The notes beneath the pieces are model-generated. The model saw only the letters and a list, made by a program, of their open reading frames with translations. It ran no database searches and was not told the origin of the DNA. A program made the position numbers and the translations under genes. This document shows positions 8,133 through 15,813 of a DNA stretch of 64,000 nucleotides, piece after piece (position 1 is the first letter of the stretch; each line of letters starts with the position of its first letter). The stretch comes from Pseudonocardia endophytica (lineage in GTDB: Bacteria; Actinomycetota; Actinomycetes; Mycobacteriales; Pseudonocardiaceae), in contig NZ_SMFZ01000001.1 of assembly GCF_004339565.1 (NCBI RefSeq), positions 3,224,001-3,288,000 on the forward strand, read 5' to 3'.

Positions 8133-8537
8133 TCAGGCCGCGTTCTCCTCGTTCTCGGGCTTCGCGCCGCTCTTGCGCGCGGGAGCACCACCGGCCAGCT
8201 TGATGCCGGTCGCCTTGAACGCGAGGCCCGCGTTGGTCCGGCCGCCGGACTCGATCACGTAGTGGTTGATCACCGGGTCGATCAGCTCGACGCGGACGTC
8301 CTCCTCGAACCCCATCCCCGGGTCGGTCGCGAGGGTCACCTTGATCTCCTCGCCCTTCGGAGCCCGCTGCCCCGGAGCCGGACGGAGCTTCGCGAACAGC
8401 GACACCACGAACACCGCGGCGCCGTCCCGGTCGGTCACCGGGATCTCGTTGCCGTTCTCGTCCTCGCGCACCTTCGGCCCGGGCGGATCCACCACCGTGA
8501 GCTTGTACTGGCCGAGCACCACCGGAAGGTTCTGCAT
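8133..8537 (-). CDS. SCO3933-like AICE protein
   Basis: The 134-residue protein starts MQNLPVVLGQYKLTVVDPPG and continues with PGPKVREDENGNEIPVTDRD, then AAVFVVSLF. This pattern (KVR...G...TD.DG...F.V) is what I recall of the SCO3933 regulatory-protein family found in Streptomyces integrative elements; the match is from memory. The C-terminal tail is low-complexity and charged (GAPARKSGAKPENEENAA). It is the first gene of the leftward transcript, directly downstream of the palindrome-rich region shared with the divergent GntR gene, so GntR probably represses it. Confidence 0.6.
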   Translation of the reverse strand: MQNLPVVLGQYKLTVVDPPGPKVREDENGNEIPVTDRDGAAVFVVSLFAKLRPAPGQRAPKGEEIKVTLATDPGMGFEEDVRVELIDPVINHYVIESGGRTNAGLAFKATGIKLAGGAPARKSGAKPENEENAA

Positions 8538-8567
8538 CTCTCCACCTCGTCAGTCATCCTGTCCTCC

Positions 8568-8637
8568 ACTCCTCTTTAGGAGTGATGCGAAGGTAGCACG
8601 TGAGGGCAGACACCTGTCAACAGGTCCTCATGAGGAC
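8568..8637. promoter_or_regulatory. Divergent promoter region with three palindromes (candidate GntR operators)
   Basis: Between the leftward transfer genes and the rightward GntR gene lie ACTCCT-CTTT-AGGAGT (8568-8583), ACCTGT-CA-ACAGGT (8612-8625) and the perfect 14-bp palindrome GTCCTCATGAGGAC (8624-8637). The last two share two bases. This arrangement fits autorepression and repression of transfer genes, as described for KorSA of pSAM2. Confidence 0.6.
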
Positions 8638-8683
8638 TACAGTGACCGTTTGCAGTTGTGAACGAGGCACGGGAAGGAGACTC

Positions 8684-9466
8684 ATGACCACCGGGCTGGG
8701 TGCCCGAGCACCGAAGTACCAGCGGATCGCTGATGAGCTGCGCCGCGACATCAGCGCGGGCACATACGAGCCGGGCGGGCGCATCCCCGCGGAGACCGAC
8801 CTCGTCGAGCGCTTCCACGTCAGCCTGCCAACGATCCGGCAGGCGCTCGGCGTGCTGCGCGCCGAAGGACTCATCGAGTCCCGCCACGGCCGAGGCACCT
8901 TCGTTCGCGAGAACCGCAAACTCCAGCGACGCTCGCGACATCGCTACGGCCGCGCGCGCAGCGACAAGAAGCTCCTTACCTCGCACCTCACACACGAGAT
9001 CCTGAGCGCCGGGCCAGAGGCCACTCCCCCGCACATCGCCGCGGTCCTGACCGACGCGCCCGCCGAGATGATTGTCCGACGTCGGCTCCTGCGCGACAGC
9101 GACAGCGGCCGCCCCGAGGAACTCGGCGCCAGCTACGTGCCCAGCGAGATCGCCAGCGGCACGTTCCTTGAAGAGCCGACAGTCGTCCCCAAGGCACTCT
9201 TCCTGTGCGTGGAGGACCTGTCTGGCAAGCGCTACGCACACGCTCGCGACCGGTGGGAGATCCGGATGCCGTCGGCGAACGAGGCCGACCTCCTGGACCT
9301 CGCGCCCGGCGCGGCCGTGCTGCATGTCGTGCACACCGCCTACGCCGACGATGACGCCGTCCTGGAGGTCTCCGAGTCAGTGTGGCCGGCCGACCGCGTG
9401 ACGATCCTCGACGAGTACGACATCAGCAGCGACCCCGACGCCTCCCCGCTCAACTCCGAGGTCTGA
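8684..9466 (+). CDS. GntR-family transcriptional regulator (KorSA-like)
   Basis: The 260-residue protein has an N-terminal winged-helix domain (KYQRIADELRRDISAGTYEP, then IPAETDLVERFHVSLPTIRQ and the wing GLIESRHGRGTFV) and a C-terminal UTRA-like effector domain (from about residue 95). In pSAM2 the GntR protein KorSA represses pra and thereby replication and transfer, so the same job is inferred here. The ATG at 8684 has an excellent AAGGAG upstream. It is divergent from the transfer genes across the palindromic region and is followed after 2 bases by the 2H phosphoesterase gene. Confidence 0.85.
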   Translation: MTTGLGARAPKYQRIADELRRDISAGTYEPGGRIPAETDLVERFHVSLPTIRQALGVLRAEGLIESRHGRGTFVRENRKLQRRSRHRYGRARSDKKLLTSHLTHEILSAGPEATPPHIAAVLTDAPAEMIVRRRLLRDSDSGRPEELGASYVPSEIASGTFLEEPTVVPKALFLCVEDLSGKRYAHARDRWEIRMPSANEADLLDLAPGAAVLHVVHTAYADDDAVLEVSESVWPADRVTILDEYDISSDPDASPLNSEV

Positions 9467-9468
9467 CC

Positions 9469-10116
9469 GTGACCGCCGACGCCCCCCGCACCCGTAGCCA
9501 TTGGTGGCCGCGTCCCGGCTGGCACCCGGGCCGTGACGTCTACACCTGGCACATCACGTTCGATGACGCCCCCGAGCTGCACCGCCTCGCCGAGCAGTAT
9601 CAGACCCAGCTCCGTCCGCTCTCCGGGCTCAACCTCGTCCCGATCGAATGGCTGCACCTCACGGTCCAGGGCGTCGGGTTCGCCGACGAGGTCTCCGACG
9701 ACGCGCTCCACGCCGTGACCGCGAGCGTTCAGAAGTCCGTCCGGACGCTTGGAGCGTTCCCTGCGACGTTCGACGCGCCGGTCATCTTCGACGAGGCCAT
9801 CGTCTTGCCGCCGACGCCGGTCGAGCCCTTCCAAGACCTGCTCACGGCAATCCGGTCCGGCATTGCCGACGCACTCGGCCCTGACTCCGTGCAGACCGGC
9901 CCCGAGCAGGCGCGCGGCTTCCGACCACACGTGTCACTCGCCTACAGCTCCGGCGAGCACGACAGCGCTCCCTACCGGCAGGCACTCGACGCCGCCGACG
10001 CCGAACCCGCCACCGTCCAGATCAGCGCGCCCGCTCTCATCAGGCAGGAACGACTCCTCGCCCCTGAGTGGCTGTACCGTTGGACGACCGAGGCCCGCGC
10101 ACCGCTCGCGGCCTGA
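9469..10116 (+). CDS. 2'-5' RNA ligase-like (2H phosphoesterase) protein
   Basis: The 215-residue protein carries the two HxT/S motifs that define the 2H phosphoesterase superfamily: HLT in WLHLTVQG and HVS in RPHVSLAYS. Members hydrolyse or form 2'-5' phosphodiester or cyclic phosphate bonds in RNA or nucleotides. The substrate here is unknown. The GTG start lies 2 bases after the GntR stop, so the two genes are surely cotranscribed and translationally coupled. This ties an RNA or nucleotide enzyme to the element's master regulator. Confidence 0.8.
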   Translation: MTADAPRTRSHWWPRPGWHPGRDVYTWHITFDDAPELHRLAEQYQTQLRPLSGLNLVPIEWLHLTVQGVGFADEVSDDALHAVTASVQKSVRTLGAFPATFDAPVIFDEAIVLPPTPVEPFQDLLTAIRSGIADALGPDSVQTGPEQARGFRPHVSLAYSSGEHDSAPYRQALDAADAEPATVQISAPALIRQERLLAPEWLYRWTTEARAPLAA

Positions 10117-10372
10117 CGCTGCTCGACCCGGTCAACCGACCCATACGTCGTCTAGGACCGCGGCCCCTGCGCTCGGCGTGTTGAGACTTTCCATTCCGTA
10201 TCAAGCGGCGCCTCCGGCGCCGGCGGCTGGGTTGGCTGCGGGCGCGTGCGGCCTCCGGCCGGTCACCCGCAGCCACCCAGCCCAACGTTGCGTTCTCGGC
10301 GCCATAGCGTTGTCATACTGGGGCGTGACATCTTGTCGAACATGTGTTCGCATGTACCTAGGAGGTCACCAC
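10117..10372. other. Intergenic region with large hairpin and the cargo promoter
   Basis: A strong imperfect inverted repeat at 10225-10282 (arms GGCTGGGTTGGCTGCGGG and CCCGCAGCCACCCAGCC, with a smaller GC stem in the loop) probably terminates the GntR/2H transcript. Beyond 10290 base composition drops toward that of the cargo. The ribosome-binding site TAGGAGGTCACCAC stands before the DUF5131 ATG. Confidence 0.55.
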
Positions 10373-11119
10373 ATGGCAACTACGAGCGCGATCGAGTGGA
10401 CCGAGGTGACTTGGAACCCGACGACGGGATGCGACCGAGTCTCCGCAGGCTGCGACAATTGCTACGCAATGACTTTGGCTAAACGATTGAAGGCTATGGG
10501 CCAAGCCCGATATCAGGCCGACGGTGATCCACGCACATCTGGACCCGGTTTCGATCTGACACTTCATCCTGAGTCGCTGGAAGCCCCATACCACTGGCGG
10601 AAACCAAGGATTGTTTTCGTCAACTCCATGTCTGACCTATTCCATGCCCGCGTTCCAGTGGACTACCTCCGCCAGGTCTTCAAAGTTATGTGGGACAATC
10701 CGCAACATACATTCCAGATGCTGACTAAGCGATCACTGAGGCTTCGGCGACTTTCGCCAGAATTGGACTGGCCGCCGAATCTGTGGATGGGAGTTACAGT
10801 CGAATCGGCGGAACATGTCAGCCGAATCGATGACCTTCGCCGCACAGGGGCGACCGTCCGGTTCCTATCTTGCGAGCCATTAATCGGACCTCTCCCCGGG
10901 ATTAACCTGGACCAAATTGACTGGTTAATCGCTGGTGGCGAGAGTGGCGCTCACGCCCGCCCTATCGAAAAGGGATGGGTCGACGAGATTCGCGACTCCT
11001 GCTTGGACCAACAAGTCGCGTTCTTCTTCAAGCAGTGGGGCGGCCGAACACCGAAAGCGAACGGCCGACTCCTAGACGGTCGCACGTGGAACGAGATGCC
11101 GGAACTTGCAGCAGGCTAG
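10373..11119 (+). CDS. Gp37/Gp68 family (DUF5131) three-Cys-motif protein
   Basis: The 248-residue protein opens IEWTEVTWNPTTGCDRVSAG and has cysteines at 20, 27 and 30 (GCDRVSAGCDNCY). This is the three-cysteine signature of the phage Gp37/Gp68 family. Other family-typical blocks are FVNSMSDLFHARVP, FQMLTKRS, WMGVTVESAEH, RFLSCEPLIGPL and GGESGAHARP. The cluster resembles a radical-SAM iron-sulfur motif with different spacing (CX6CX2C), so a radical-SAM-like enzyme is possible but unproven. It faces the TcmP gene and their stop codons overlap. Sampled lines have 45-57% GC, against about 72% in the preceding gene, which indicates separate acquisition. Confidence 0.85.
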   Translation: MATTSAIEWTEVTWNPTTGCDRVSAGCDNCYAMTLAKRLKAMGQARYQADGDPRTSGPGFDLTLHPESLEAPYHWRKPRIVFVNSMSDLFHARVPVDYLRQVFKVMWDNPQHTFQMLTKRSLRLRRLSPELDWPPNLWMGVTVESAEHVSRIDDLRRTGATVRFLSCEPLIGPLPGINLDQIDWLIAGGESGAHARPIEKGWVDEIRDSCLDQQVAFFFKQWGGRTPKANGRLLDGRTWNEMPELAAG

Positions 11120-12216
11120 TCGAAAGTGAGGCGCGTACCGCTCGGAAATCCCGACTTGCCGGGACGGGCTACGCTTAGAGTCCCCGCCTTCTCCATCGGA
11201 GTTAGCGCGTTCTTCCGCAGGTGCGCTTTCCTGTACGGAGTCTGAAGCGTTACCCAGCTTTCGACTTCGTCGATAGAAGTTGTCCTGCCCCCGAACTCCT
11301 GGCGCAGGCCAGCTAGCAGCGGCTCGAAGTCGGGTTCCAGCTGGAACAGGACATCCATCCCGGCCAGGCGGTCATGAAAGGCGCTCCCGCCGCCAGGGTC
11401 CGTCTTCCACATGGCATCCTTCATCAACTCGACACCTCGAATGTGTCGAGTGCCATGCATCAGGTAGTACGACAGGTGCCCGTTCTTTCCGTACATCGCG
11501 AATGATTGAACGTACGGGAATTTGCAAACGGTAGACAGCTGGCGCCTATAGAGGTCGTGAAGGAATTGCACGCGCTTTCCGGCCTCAACCTCGCGGACGC
11601 CCATGTATTCCTGCGTACCGAATAAGTCGTCCATATGCTGGGAGACCTTCGGATTTGTCGCGAATCGGTTGATGTGGTCAACCATCAGATTAACGAAGAG
11701 CTCACAACGGTCATACGCGACTAGGTCGCGCAACAGTTCGACCGGTACACCCGAGAAACCAAACGGATCAACGAACGCGAACGTTGGCGCCAGGTTCTGC
11801 TTCTCGTCTCCCTCGGTCAATGAGTCAAGAATCCTGCGGGCAGAATCCGAGAACGAGTCCCCGTAGATCTCGATGATTACGTTCTTGGGGAACGGACTGT
11901 GCTCCTGCTTCACCTGCTCGATCTGCTCTTGCAAACTCGCAAGGCGTGCCGGTTCGTTCTCGCAAAATACAAAGACGATCTGACAGTTGCTCATATTCTG
12001 CAAGTAGCCATGATCAAGCAGGGTCTTAAGCGCGATGATCGGCGATCCCTCTTCACCACCGCCGTACACACCTGGACCAGCGAAACCATCCAGGAAGACG
12101 ATCCGACCGTTGTGTGAAGAAAGCACCGGGTACCACCCACCGAGGTAGCTCCGAAGGATGTCGTGCTTCGCCTTCGTGTGGGGATCGAGGGGCCAAACAG
12201 TAGAGCTGGGGGCCAT
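11116..12216 (-). CDS. tcmP: Three-Cys-motif partner protein TcmP
   Basis: The 366-residue protein has the look of the TcmP family, named for its habitual pairing with three-Cys-motif proteins such as the DUF5131 neighbour. Its N-terminal half resembles a Rossmann methyltransferase: a glycine-rich VFLDGFAGPG (41-50), an acidic strand end VFVFCENEP (81-89) and DPFGF (150-154), placed like a catalytic DPPY/F motif. The C-terminal part (VESWVTLQTPYRKAHLRKNA, then MEKAGTLSV) looks like a winged helix. ATG 12216 has AAGGA upstream and is preferred to the adjacent TTG. Sampled GC is about 57%. Activity and substrate are unknown. Confidence 0.8.
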   Translation of the reverse strand: MAPSSTVWPLDPHTKAKHDILRSYLGGWYPVLSSHNGRIVFLDGFAGPGVYGGGEEGSPIIALKTLLDHGYLQNMSNCQIVFVFCENEPARLASLQEQIEQVKQEHSPFPKNVIIEIYGDSFSDSARRILDSLTEGDEKQNLAPTFAFVDPFGFSGVPVELLRDLVAYDRCELFVNLMVDHINRFATNPKVSQHMDDLFGTQEYMGVREVEAGKRVQFLHDLYRRQLSTVCKFPYVQSFAMYGKNGHLSYYLMHGTRHIRGVELMKDAMWKTDPGGGSAFHDRLAGMDVLFQLEPDFEPLLAGLRQEFGGRTTSIDEVESWVTLQTPYRKAHLRKNALTPMEKAGTLSVARPGKSGFPSGTRLTFD

Positions 12217-12635
12217 CAAGATCCTTACAGGGCGGTGGAATCGGGAAATACGATTCTACCTTCCAGTACCGATCTTGTGACACCCAACACGGTCAGTCGG
12301 CGTGTCGCACGAACACGGAGCGTCCTCGCCGGACGGGCAGGGCTCCGGGATGGCCGGGGTGTGGCATCCCGACGACCTCCCGGAGGGCTACCACACGACG
12401 TCCCGGGGGCGGAGCTGGACGAAATCGGCCGGCGGTTGCATCGAGGGCCGCCCCCGGGCCGCCGCGCGGTCGGGCGTTGCCAGGTCGACGGGATGCCACA
12501 CGAACACCGGGCGCGGGTGCGTGACGAACTGAGTGACGATCGAGCCGTACAGACCCGGAACCGCGCGGACATCTATGGACACTCGGATCCGCCTGACCTG
12601 CGTGTTCGAGCCGATCGGACGGTCGCCCTTGTTGC
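12217..12635. other. Non-coding right end of the AICE
   Basis: I see no convincing gene in these 419 bases; the short frames are mutually contradictory and poor in recognisable motifs. It contains a perfect 13-bp inverted repeat, GTGTGGCATCCCG (12359-12371) and its complement (12489-12501), and two CACGAACAC segments (near 12309 and 12499). The stretch could hold a cis-acting transfer or replication site of the element. Confidence 0.4.
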
Positions 12636-12697
<62 letters not shown>

Positions 12698-12737
12698 CAG
12701 ACTCATTCGAGAGTCGCGGACCAGGGCCTTCGTCGTG

Positions 12738-13694
12738 TCAGAACGTCGCGATCGGGTTGACCGGGCTGCCGGACGTCCCGGCGAAGCGGACCGGCGCCAG
12801 GGCGAGTTGGAAGTCCCACTGCCCGAGGTCGGCGGCCGTTGTCGCGCACGCTTCCAGATCGCAGTTGTCGAGCAACCAGAGACCCATCGCGACGAGACTC
12901 ACGGCGTGCACCGGCATCAGCACGTCGTCGTAGCCCGACGGCTGGACGTCCTGTGGCGTGTCGGCGCCGATCAGCGCGACCTCCCGTTCGTGCAACCACG
13001 GCAGGCACGACGCGTGCCACCCGGCCTGGGCGAATCCGCCCGGCTCGGCGCTCTGGTGCCGGACACGGCCATGGCCGGTCCGCAGCAGCACCGCGTCGCC
13101 GCGTCGGACCTGCACGCCCTGGCGACGCTCGGCCTCCTCGAGATCCTCCGGGAACACTCCCTGCCCCGGTTCCAGCCACGGCACGTCGCGCACCGCGGCG
13201 ACGTCCAGCAGGACACCCCGCGTGACGATCCCGTTCGCCGCCGCCGTCACGGCGGCCCACGCCGATCCCGTGGCCTCGTCGACCACCGAGTGCGATCGCC
13301 CGTTGTACGTCGTTCCGTCCCAGAACAGGTGGCAGGGCGAGTCGACGTGGGTGACGGTGTTGCCGTGGAACGTGATGCCGAGCCGCTCGGTCGAGAAGCC
13401 CCAGCGCCGGTCGTTGCGGAAGCCGGCCACCGGCATGTCCTCGGCTCCCGGCATCTCGGCGGCGCACGGGCACGACGTCGTCGAGCGCTCCATGTCGCCC
13501 GGGACGGAGACCTCCCACGCGCACGACACGCTCCGGCCGTGGCGCACGGCCCGTGCCGCCGCCAGCCGGACGTCGTCGGTGACGTGGTTCAGGGTGCCGC
13601 GCTCGTCGTCGTCACCCCACCGACCCCAGTTCGACAACGACTCGAAGTACCCGAGCACGTCGTCCTGCGTGGGCAGCGATCTCCCTGACGTCAT
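12738..13694 (-). CDS. Cyclase family protein (kynurenine formamidase-like)
   Basis: The 318-residue protein belongs to the putative cyclase/metal-dependent hydrolase family. The metal-binding motif is visible as FHGNTVTHVDSPCHLFWDG (family pattern HxGTHxDxPxH, with Asn for Gly), followed by GVLLDVAAVRD and a RRGDAVLLRTGHG segment. N-terminal SNWGRWGDDDERGTLN is characteristic of larger actinobacterial members. These enzymes hydrolyse amide or ester bonds in small molecules; the substrate is unknown. It is the first chromosomal gene right of attR, convergent with the element, and divergent from the monooxygenase gene at 13831. The ATG at 13694 was chosen because the family N terminus begins there. 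Confidence 0.82.
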   Translation of the reverse strand: MTSGRSLPTQDDVLGYFESLSNWGRWGDDDERGTLNHVTDDVRLAAARAVRHGRSVSCAWEVSVPGDMERSTTSCPCAAEMPGAEDMPVAGFRNDRRWGFSTERLGITFHGNTVTHVDSPCHLFWDGTTYNGRSHSVVDEATGSAWAAVTAAANGIVTRGVLLDVAAVRDVPWLEPGQGVFPEDLEEAERRQGVQVRRGDAVLLRTGHGRVRHQSAEPGGFAQAGWHASCLPWLHEREVALIGADTPQDVQPSGYDDVLMPVHAVSLVAMGLWLLDNCDLEACATTAADLGQWDFQLALAPVRFAGTSGSPVNPIATF

Positions 13695-13830
13695 CCCCGC
13701 ACCGACTCCTCCGTCACCGCCGTCGAGACCTCGCGGACGACAGTAGCCACCGACCGTCGTCGAGCCGACGATGAGTTCGCCCGGCCCGTTCGGTCGTCCC
13801 TGGCGGAACCCGAACACGCAGGAGGCACCG

Positions 13831-14118
13831 ATGTGGATCATCGCCGGGCACGTGACCGTCGACGAGGACCGTCGCGACGAGTACCTCGCAGCCCACCATG
13901 ACCTCGTCGAACGGGCACGTCGCGCACCCGGCTGCCTCGACGTGGCGATCACGCCCGATCCGGTCGTGGCCGGCCGCATCTACAACTACGAGCGGTGGGA
14001 GACCTGGGAGGCGATCGAGGTGTGGCGGACGGTGGCTCACGCCCCGGACACCGGGATCACGATGCGCGACGTCGAGGTGACGGCGTACGAGGTGGCCCGC
14101 AGCACGCCACCGTTCTAG
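13831..14118 (+). CDS. Antibiotic biosynthesis monooxygenase (ABM) domain protein
   Basis: This small single-domain protein of 95 residues (MWIIAGHVTVDEDRRDEYLA...) has the ABM ferredoxin-like pattern: a first strand, a helix with HHDLVERARRAPGCLDVAI, and a C-terminal strand with YERWETWEAIEVWR. Such dimeric proteins include quinol monooxygenases and heme-degrading enzymes, but many have no known substrate. AGGAGG before the ATG supports the start. It is convergent with the methyltransferase gene and the stop codons overlap. Confidence 0.8.
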   Translation: MWIIAGHVTVDEDRRDEYLAAHHDLVERARRAPGCLDVAITPDPVVAGRIYNYERWETWEAIEVWRTVAHAPDTGITMRDVEVTAYEVARSTPPF

Positions 14119-14747
14119 TCGCGCTGGGCGATCAGGTACCCCTGTGGCTGCTCGTCCCACTCCCCCGCGGGCCGGTCGGCCCGGAACACGGTCCGGAACC
14201 CGGCGTCGGTCACACGGCGCTCCACCTCCTCCTGCGAGTACCAGTAGATGTCGAACTCCACTCCGATCCGGCGACCACCTCGTCGTCGCGAGTCGTCGCC
14301 CTGCTTGTAGCCCACGACGAGGTAGCCGCCCGGCCGCACGACGCGGGTGATCTCTGCGAACGCCCGCGGGCGGTCGGACGGTGCCAGGTACATCAGCGAG
14401 TACCAGCCCAGGACGCCGTCCAGCGACGCATCCGCGAACGGGAGCCCCCGCACGTCGGCGACCGTGAACGGCACGTCGGGATGGTCCCGGCTCGCGGCAC
14501 GGACCATCTCCGGCGAGAGGTCGACGCCGTGTGGCTCCAACCCGCGCGCGACCAGGTACGGGACGATCGCACCCGGCCCGCACCCGACGTCCGCGACCGA
14601 GCGGCCGACGCCGCGCACCAGCGTGCAGAACAGGTCGACGACGGCCTGCTCGACGGGCAGTTGCGCGTAGATCTCCGGGAGCTTCTCCGCGTAGAACTCG
14701 GCAATCGTGTCGTGCGCCCGGCGCAGCTCGTCGGTCGATCCGTCCAC
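14115..14747 (-). CDS. Class I SAM-dependent methyltransferase
   Basis: The protein of about 210 residues has methyltransferase motif I VADVGCGPGAIVPYLVARGL, an acidic post-I residue (GVDLSPEM), and motif post-II FTVADVRGLPFADASLDGVL. C-terminal strands (RVVRPGGYLVVGYK, ending GYLIAQRD) fit UbiE/ubiquinone-type methyltransferases acting on small molecules. The start is uncertain: GTG at 14747 or 14756, both without a clear ribosome-binding site. A palindromic repeat element begins at 14758, so the promoter may lie within it. Confidence 0.8.
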   Translation of the reverse strand: MDGSTDELRRAHDTIAEFYAEKLPEIYAQLPVEQAVVDLFCTLVRGVGRSVADVGCGPGAIVPYLVARGLEPHGVDLSPEMVRAASRDHPDVPFTVADVRGLPFADASLDGVLGWYSLMYLAPSDRPRAFAEITRVVRPGGYLVVGYKQGDDSRRRGGRRIGVEFDIYWYSQEEVERRVTDAGFRTVFRADRPAGEWDEQPQGYLIAQRD

Positions 14748-14757
14748 GCCGCGCACG

Positions 14758-14924
14758 CTAGTGCCGCATCGCGAAACGTTCGGCACCGGTCTCGGAGGCC
14801 CAGGCGCCCGCAAGCGGCGTTGCCGCCCTTGCGAAGACGCCCGGTATGAGCTGCAGGCGGCGCCTTGCCTGCGAACGCCTGGATCCGCCGATTCCGGCAC
14901 CAACGTTGCGCGACACGGCACTAG
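14758..14924. repeat. MITE-like palindromic element
   Basis: About 167 bases are bounded by similar inverted ends: the left end reads CTAGTGCCGCATCGCGAAAC, and the right end in reverse complement reads CTAGTGCCGTGTCGCGCAAC. Inner parts (CCAGGCGCCCGCAAG against CCAGGCGTTCGCAGG) are also inverted copies, so the whole piece is one imperfect palindrome with CTAG at both tips. No coding capacity is seen. Confidence 0.65.
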
Positions 14925-14955
14925 ACCGGACCACCGACAACCTTAGGATCGTCCG

Positions 14956-15804
14956 GTGCCGGGCCGGGAGCTGACCGAGCGCCAGCGGGAGCTGCTGGAC
15001 GAGTGGCTGCCCGGCGCGGTGACGACGAAGGACCACAGCTGGGGACTGCTCGCCGGCACCACCGTGCTGGAACTGCTCCACGACGGCGAGCGCCACATCG
15101 TCAAGGCCGCCGCTGCCGGGGACAAGCACATCGCTCGCGAGGTGCGGGCCCACCGGCACTGGCTCACACCGTGGACGTCGCAGGATCGGGCCCCGTCGCT
15201 CGTGCACGCCGACGTCGGGGCCGGGCTCCTGGTCACCCGCCACCTCCCCGGCGACCTGATGCTCGGCCACCCGGACGAGTTCTCGCCGGAGCTGCACCGC
15301 CAGGCGGGCGCGCTGCTGGCCGCGTTCCACGGCCAGTACTCCGTCGAGGATGCGGAGTACGAGGCCCGGGCGAAGTCCAGGATCCTCTCTGCGATGGACG
15401 ACCGTCCACACCGGATCGCTCCGGACACCGAGGCACGGGTGCGCGCCGAGATCGAAGCCTGGCCGACGCCCGTCGTGACCCTGGTTCCGACGCACGGCGA
15501 CTGGCACCCACGGAACTGGCTTGTGGACAACGGCGAGGTGAAGGTGATCGACTTCGGCCGCGTGGAGCTGCGACCGGCCGAGACGGACCTCGTCCGCCTT
15601 GCGGCGCAGCAGTACCGGACCGTGCCTGCGCTGTGGGCCGCGTTCCTGGCCGGGTACGGCTCCGACCCGCGGACGTCCGGGGCGTGGCGCCGCAGGCGTC
15701 TGTACGAGGCGGTCGCGACGGCGACGTGGGCGCGCCTGGTCGACGACGAGCCGTTCGAGCGCCAGGGCCACAGGATGATCGCGGACGTGCTGGCGGAAGG
15801 GTAG
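14956..15804 (+). CDS. Aminoglycoside phosphotransferase-family kinase
   Basis: The 282-residue protein has the APH/choline-kinase fold motifs: an N-lobe with HIVKAAAAGDKHIAREVRAH (Lys for ATP), the catalytic loop THGDWHPRNWLVD (Brenner-like HGDxxxxN) and the metal motif VIDFGRVE. Such enzymes phosphorylate hydroxyls of small molecules; neither resistance nor a metabolic substrate can be assigned. It starts at a GTG directly after the palindromic element and is followed by an oxidoreductase gene 9 bases downstream, probably in one transcript. Confidence 0.8.
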   Translation: MPGRELTERQRELLDEWLPGAVTTKDHSWGLLAGTTVLELLHDGERHIVKAAAAGDKHIAREVRAHRHWLTPWTSQDRAPSLVHADVGAGLLVTRHLPGDLMLGHPDEFSPELHRQAGALLAAFHGQYSVEDAEYEARAKSRILSAMDDRPHRIAPDTEARVRAEIEAWPTPVVTLVPTHGDWHPRNWLVDNGEVKVIDFGRVELRPAETDLVRLAAQQYRTVPALWAAFLAGYGSDPRTSGAWRRRRLYEAVATATWARLVDDEPFERQGHRMIADVLAEG

Positions 15805-15813
15805 GAAGAAGCG

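Noticed and set aside
12302..12572. Small genes in the right end of the AICE
   Set aside because: Both strands give overlapping low-information frames without start signals or motifs.
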